A stretch of 7,440 nucleotides of DNA, from contig CAADSV010000023.1 of the NCBI GenBank assembly GCA_900751665.1, positions 1-7,440 on the forward strand. The letters are read 5' to 3'. Shown one piece after another: positions 5,829 through 7,440 of the stretch (the first letter of the stretch is position 1; each line of letters opens with the position of its first letter). The position numbers and the translations under genes are program-made. The notes under the pieces are model-generated. The model was not told the origin of the DNA, searched no databases, and was given only the letters and a program-made list of their open reading frames with translations. The DNA is from an uncultured Collinsella sp. GTDB taxonomy: Bacteria; Actinomycetota; Coriobacteriia; Coriobacteriales; Coriobacteriaceae.

Positions 5829-6426
5829 GTGAGCCTCCTAACGGGTATCGCTCTAACGATAGTCTAACATACTATCGTTAGAGCGATACTTGTACTGAAA
5901 GATCGAGAGGGCGAATGGAACCGATTCCAAGTTCATACCGGCTTCTAAGAATGTCGAATCCGAAAGTATGCGGCAAATTCCAGACTTGTCGACCACGCCG
6001 GGATACGTCAAAGCCTCCACCTGCGGTTTTGTTGGGAAAAATCGGGTTGTGCTCGGGGTTTGCTTAATTTTCCCAGTTCTTCCGAAATATAGGCATTTTG
6101 TCAGCGATTTGAGGTGCCTTCGAGCGCCATGTTGATGCTTCCGAGCCAAGAGCAATTGGTTAACGGACGAGTTAAGGCACACTATAGCTGCTATATCTTT
6201 AGTAATTAAAGCGGCGCATCCAAAGACACCCTCTTTCGAATCTTAACTAGACAGGGGCCGTGATCGCAAGGCGACGCAACTTAACGGAATGAACGGTTTC
6301 CGAGGGTCATAACGCATTTTTTGGGGTATCGACGTTACCGGCCGCAACGGTTGCGGACGCTCGAATCGACATTCTTCGTACCGGAATTTGTACCAAGGCG
6401 AATTTCGCGGCTTCCGGAGACGCAAC
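5829..6426. other. Long stretch without a credible gene
   Basis: Nearly 600 bases between the DUF3990 gene and repeat copy 2. The first 60 bases hold the ribosome binding site and operator described separately. For the rest I find no ORF with a ribosome binding site or a family I know. A GTG-started frame of 109 codons (5853-6182, minus) runs through the operator and has no ribosome binding site, so I do not accept it. Positions 6343-6356 (CCGCAAC/GTTGCGG) form a small hairpin. AGTATGCGGCAAA near 5967 recurs near 7295, perhaps a trace of a dispersed repeat. The stretch looks like decayed or regulatory DNA. Confidence 0.5.
5845..5889. promoter_or_regulatory. Perfect 19-bp inverted repeat, probable operator of the DUF3990 module
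   Basis: GTATCGCTCTAACGATAGT (5845-5863) is repeated exactly in inverted form at 5871-5889 around a 7-base spacer. Each arm itself contains TATCG-N6-CGATA, so the site has four TATCG half-sites arranged as two dyads with centres 27 bp apart. It starts 16 bases upstream of the DUF3990 start codon, just outside the ribosome binding site. There is no T-run, so it is not an intrinsic terminator. I could not place convincing -35 and -10 hexamers; TAGTAT or TATGTT inside the spacer are the best -10 candidates. The XRE-type HTH protein of the same operon is the natural candidate to bind it. Confidence 0.75.
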
Positions 6427-6586
6427 GCCACGAAACCGGCCCATCTACTACGTTTAACCCCGACCAGCCGACCATATCCCGGATTTCGCAAAAACCGCAG
6501 GCCGTCTACCTGCGGTTTTATTATTAACGAAAACGGAATGGTCGGGGGATGCCGGCCAAACGTAGTAGATGGGCGGCTATCGTGGC
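6427..6586. repeat. Nested inverted-repeat element, copy 2
   Basis: A 160-base element of the same family as the one at 96-261, in the opposite orientation. The outer arms 6427-6455 and 6558-6586 match at 26 of 29 positions; the 17-base inner part CCCATCTACTACGTTT with its flanking G is perfect in both. A middle stem pairs CCGACCAT near 6468-6475 with ATGGTCGG near 6538-6545, and the tip stem 6491-6501 / 6509-6519 is 11 bp. Differences from copy 1 lie in the spacers and three arm positions, so this copy has diverged more in its outer arms. It sits between the DUF3990 module and the MNT/HEPN module. No short direct repeat is evident at its ends, so a target-site duplication cannot be shown. 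Confidence 0.9.
6491..6519. terminator. Tip hairpin of repeat copy 2, terminator-like
   Basis: AAAACCGCAGG and CCTGCGGTTTT form an 11-bp stem around a 7-base loop. Read on the minus strand the T-run after the stem is five bases (downstream of the MNT/HEPN remnant); read on the plus strand it is TTTTATTATT. It could act as a bidirectional terminator between modules, subject to competition from the larger outer stem. Confidence 0.4.
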
Positions 6587-6741
6587 GGGCGTTCCGTAGA
6601 GCGGTCGGAATGGCACCGGAAAGGCGGGCCGTGGCCGCGCGCCACGCGCGCCTCGCCCTTCACAAGTTTATGAGTTTTAGTATCCAAAGCCGAGGGAACA
6701 TGTTAAATGCAGTCAGTAAACCCGCCCGGCCTCTGGATGTA
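6587..6741. other. Short non-coding stretch with a GC-rich hairpin
   Basis: Nothing here looks coding. GGC-C-GCGCG followed by CCA and CGCGC-GCC (about 6632-6651) makes an 8-bp stem with one bulge, without a T-run. The stretch is the downstream flank of the HEPN remnant. Confidence 0.35.
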
Positions 6742-6912
6742 TCAGCTCTGGCGCTGCCTGAAAATACGCAACGCTTCCTCTGGCTCGGGAATATCATCGA
6801 CGATAACTTTCCAGGCGAGGGATCGAACTACTTCTCGATATCCATGTGCTACGAAGTTTCGAAAGCCCCTAATATCGTTCCATGGATACTCCGGAAAAGC
6901 TCCTCGTCCCGT
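6742..6912 (-). pseudogene. HEPN-domain (DUF86-type) toxin, 3' half only
   Basis: Directly after the MNT stop codon, in the same reading frame, there are 56 sense codons and a TGA that match the C-terminal half of a DUF86/HEPN toxin: FPEYPWNDIRGFRNFVAHGY, then AWKVIVDDIPEPEEAL. The HEPN RNase signature R-x4-H is intact as RNFVAH (fragment residues 18-23). A full HEPN toxin of this kind has about 110 residues; the first 55 or so, with the GEA-type helix, are missing. No ATG, GTG or TTG precedes the motif in this frame, so it cannot be made as a free protein. The deletion must have removed the start of the gene up to the MNT stop. It is therefore a decayed toxin of a type VII (MNT/HEPN) pair. 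Suppression of the MNT stop would fuse the two, but nothing points to that. Confidence 0.82.
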
Positions 6913-7212
6913 TTACGCCGCCTTAAAGAGACGCACCTCATCCTTTTCAATGCTCTTGCGGAATGCAGGACGCATATGCTCGGGAGGGTTGGTGACAATC
7001 TCAACATCTCGCCCGAGCTCTTTTTCGAGCTCAAGGGAGAGTTCGTATAGTGTGCCGAACGTCATTGTTTCACCGCAGACTAGACGCAAATCGATATCGC
7101 TATCTGGCGTTTGCTCGCCACGGGCGAAGGAGCCAAATAGATATGCCTCGCGGACGTCGTAACGAGACAGCACACGAGAAACAGCAGCGGATATGTCGAC
7201 AAGCGTAATCAT
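6913..7212 (-). CDS. MNT-type nucleotidyltransferase antitoxin
   Basis: A 99-residue minimal nucleotidyltransferase, complete for the family. The signature GSFARGE (27-33) followed by DSDIDL (37-42) gives the G-S-x10-D-x-D active site with Asp39 and Asp41. The third acidic position in GRDVEIVT falls on Asp69 or Glu71, so the usual Asp may be replaced by Glu. MNT antitoxins of type VII pairs AMPylate a tyrosine or nearby residue of their HEPN toxin and silence its RNase. The partner here is reduced to its C-terminal half, so this antitoxin is probably an orphan. The ATG at 7212 has no good Shine-Dalgarno sequence, in line with the leaderless promoter proposed next to it. Confidence 0.88.
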   Translation of the reverse strand: MITLVDISAAVSRVLSRYDVREAYLFGSFARGEQTPDSDIDLRLVCGETMTFGTLYELSLELEKELGRDVEIVTNPPEHMRPAFRKSIEKDEVRLFKAA

Positions 7213-7218
7213 GTCTCA

Positions 7219-7247
7219 ATTTTACTTACCGATTGAATGGAAGGCAA
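7219..7247 (-). promoter_or_regulatory. Possible leaderless promoter of the MNT gene
   Basis: TTGCCT (7242-7247) and TAAAAT (7219-7224) are separated by exactly 17 bases on the minus strand. Only six bases lie between the -10 and the ATG, so transcription would begin at or next to the start codon. Leaderless mRNAs are common in actinobacteria, and the lack of a ribosome binding site for this gene fits. Hexamer matches are 4 of 6 and 5 of 6. The palindrome GGCAATTGCC (7243-7252) overlaps the -35 and might be an operator. Confidence 0.45.
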
Positions 7248-7429
7248 TTGCCATGCGCCCGTTCCACAGGCCCTAGAGAGGGGCTGTATCCGGTAGTATG
7301 CGGCAAAATCAGAGCATGCCATGCACGAGAGAAGTCGGCAAGGTAGCGCGCACAGTCGTGGTGTAAGAAGCAAGGGAGGGCCATCGCCTAGAATCGTCAG
7401 TGCCTAGATATTCGACGAAAGGAAAGACG

Positions 7430-7440
7430 ATGGCCCACAG
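7430..7440 (+). CDS. Start of a plus-strand gene, cut by the window edge
   Basis: ATG at 7430 is preceded by AAAGGAAAG (about 7418-7426) at suitable spacing, a believable ribosome binding site, and reads Met-Ala-His before the sequence ends. Too little is present to name the product. It is the only gene here pointing right, so the MNT module and this gene are divergently transcribed from the 217 bases between them. Confidence 0.5.

Noticed and set aside
5853..6182. Minus-strand frame of 109 codons upstream of the DUF3990 gene
   Set aside because: GTG start without a ribosome binding site, no family recognised, and the frame runs through the perfect inverted repeat operator.
6388..7050. Plus-strand frame of 220 codons
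   Set aside because: It spans the palindromic repeat and lies antisense to the MNT and HEPN coding sequence, whose motifs are clear on the minus strand.
5967..7307. AGTATGCGGCAAA shared by positions near 5967 and 7295
   Set aside because: A 13-base match is near chance in a window of this size and the flanks do not align, so it is not called a repeat.
1..7440. CRISPR array, rRNA or insertion sequence with transposase
   Set aside because: No regularly spaced repeats, no rRNA-like sequence and no transposase motifs were seen on either strand.

Overview
The window reads like an accessory region of a gut actinobacterium of the class Coriobacteriia, most likely Collinsella or a close relative. 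The basis is the protein families present (a Coriobacteriia-type protein with a C-terminal DUF559-like fold, DUF3990 with an HTH partner, DUF3825), the tRNA-Val(CAC) and the base composition. I could not search a database, so the genus is inference. Every complete gene and the tRNA lie on the minus strand. Only a start codon at the extreme right edge points the other way.

Layout, left to right. Positions 1-314 are very GC-rich and hold copy 1 of a long nested inverted repeat (96-261), followed by a 16-bp G/C palindrome and a run of 11 G. Positions 315-1472 encode a 385-residue protein with a PD-(D/E)XK-like (DUF559/Vsr-like) C-terminal half. Positions 1473-1856 hold no recognisable gene but have tandem 9-10 bp repeats on both sides and end at tRNA-Val(CAC) (1857-1931). 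Positions 2069-2856 are a DUF3825-family gene broken by a one-base frameshift. Then come, stacked head to tail on the minus strand: a Fic/Doc-family toxin with a small upstream antitoxin candidate (2902-3635); a RelE/ParE toxin with a Phd/YefM-type antitoxin (3720-4399) under a promoter with AATACGTA palindromes; and a DUF3990 ADP-ribosyltransferase-like protein with an XRE-type HTH protein (4469-5828) behind a perfect 19-bp inverted repeat. About 600 bases of apparently non-coding DNA lead to copy 2 of the nested inverted repeat (6427-6586), which is in the opposite orientation to copy 1. Beyond it lie the 3' half of a HEPN toxin gene (6742-6912) and an intact MNT nucleotidyltransferase antitoxin gene (6913-7212). 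The window ends 11 bases into a plus-strand gene.

The common theme is toxin-antitoxin and defence-type modules: three apparently intact two-gene modules, one decayed type VII-like MNT/HEPN module, and two other accessory genes, packed next to a tRNA and bracketed by oppositely oriented copies of a palindromic repeat. Within each intact module the genes overlap by 4 to 20 bases, which suggests translational coupling, and two modules have clear palindromic operator candidates for autorepression. The parts most worth a second look are the nested repeat family, the HEPN remnant directly behind the MNT stop codon, the T5 frameshift in the DUF3825 gene, and the four-half-site operator before the DUF3990 gene.
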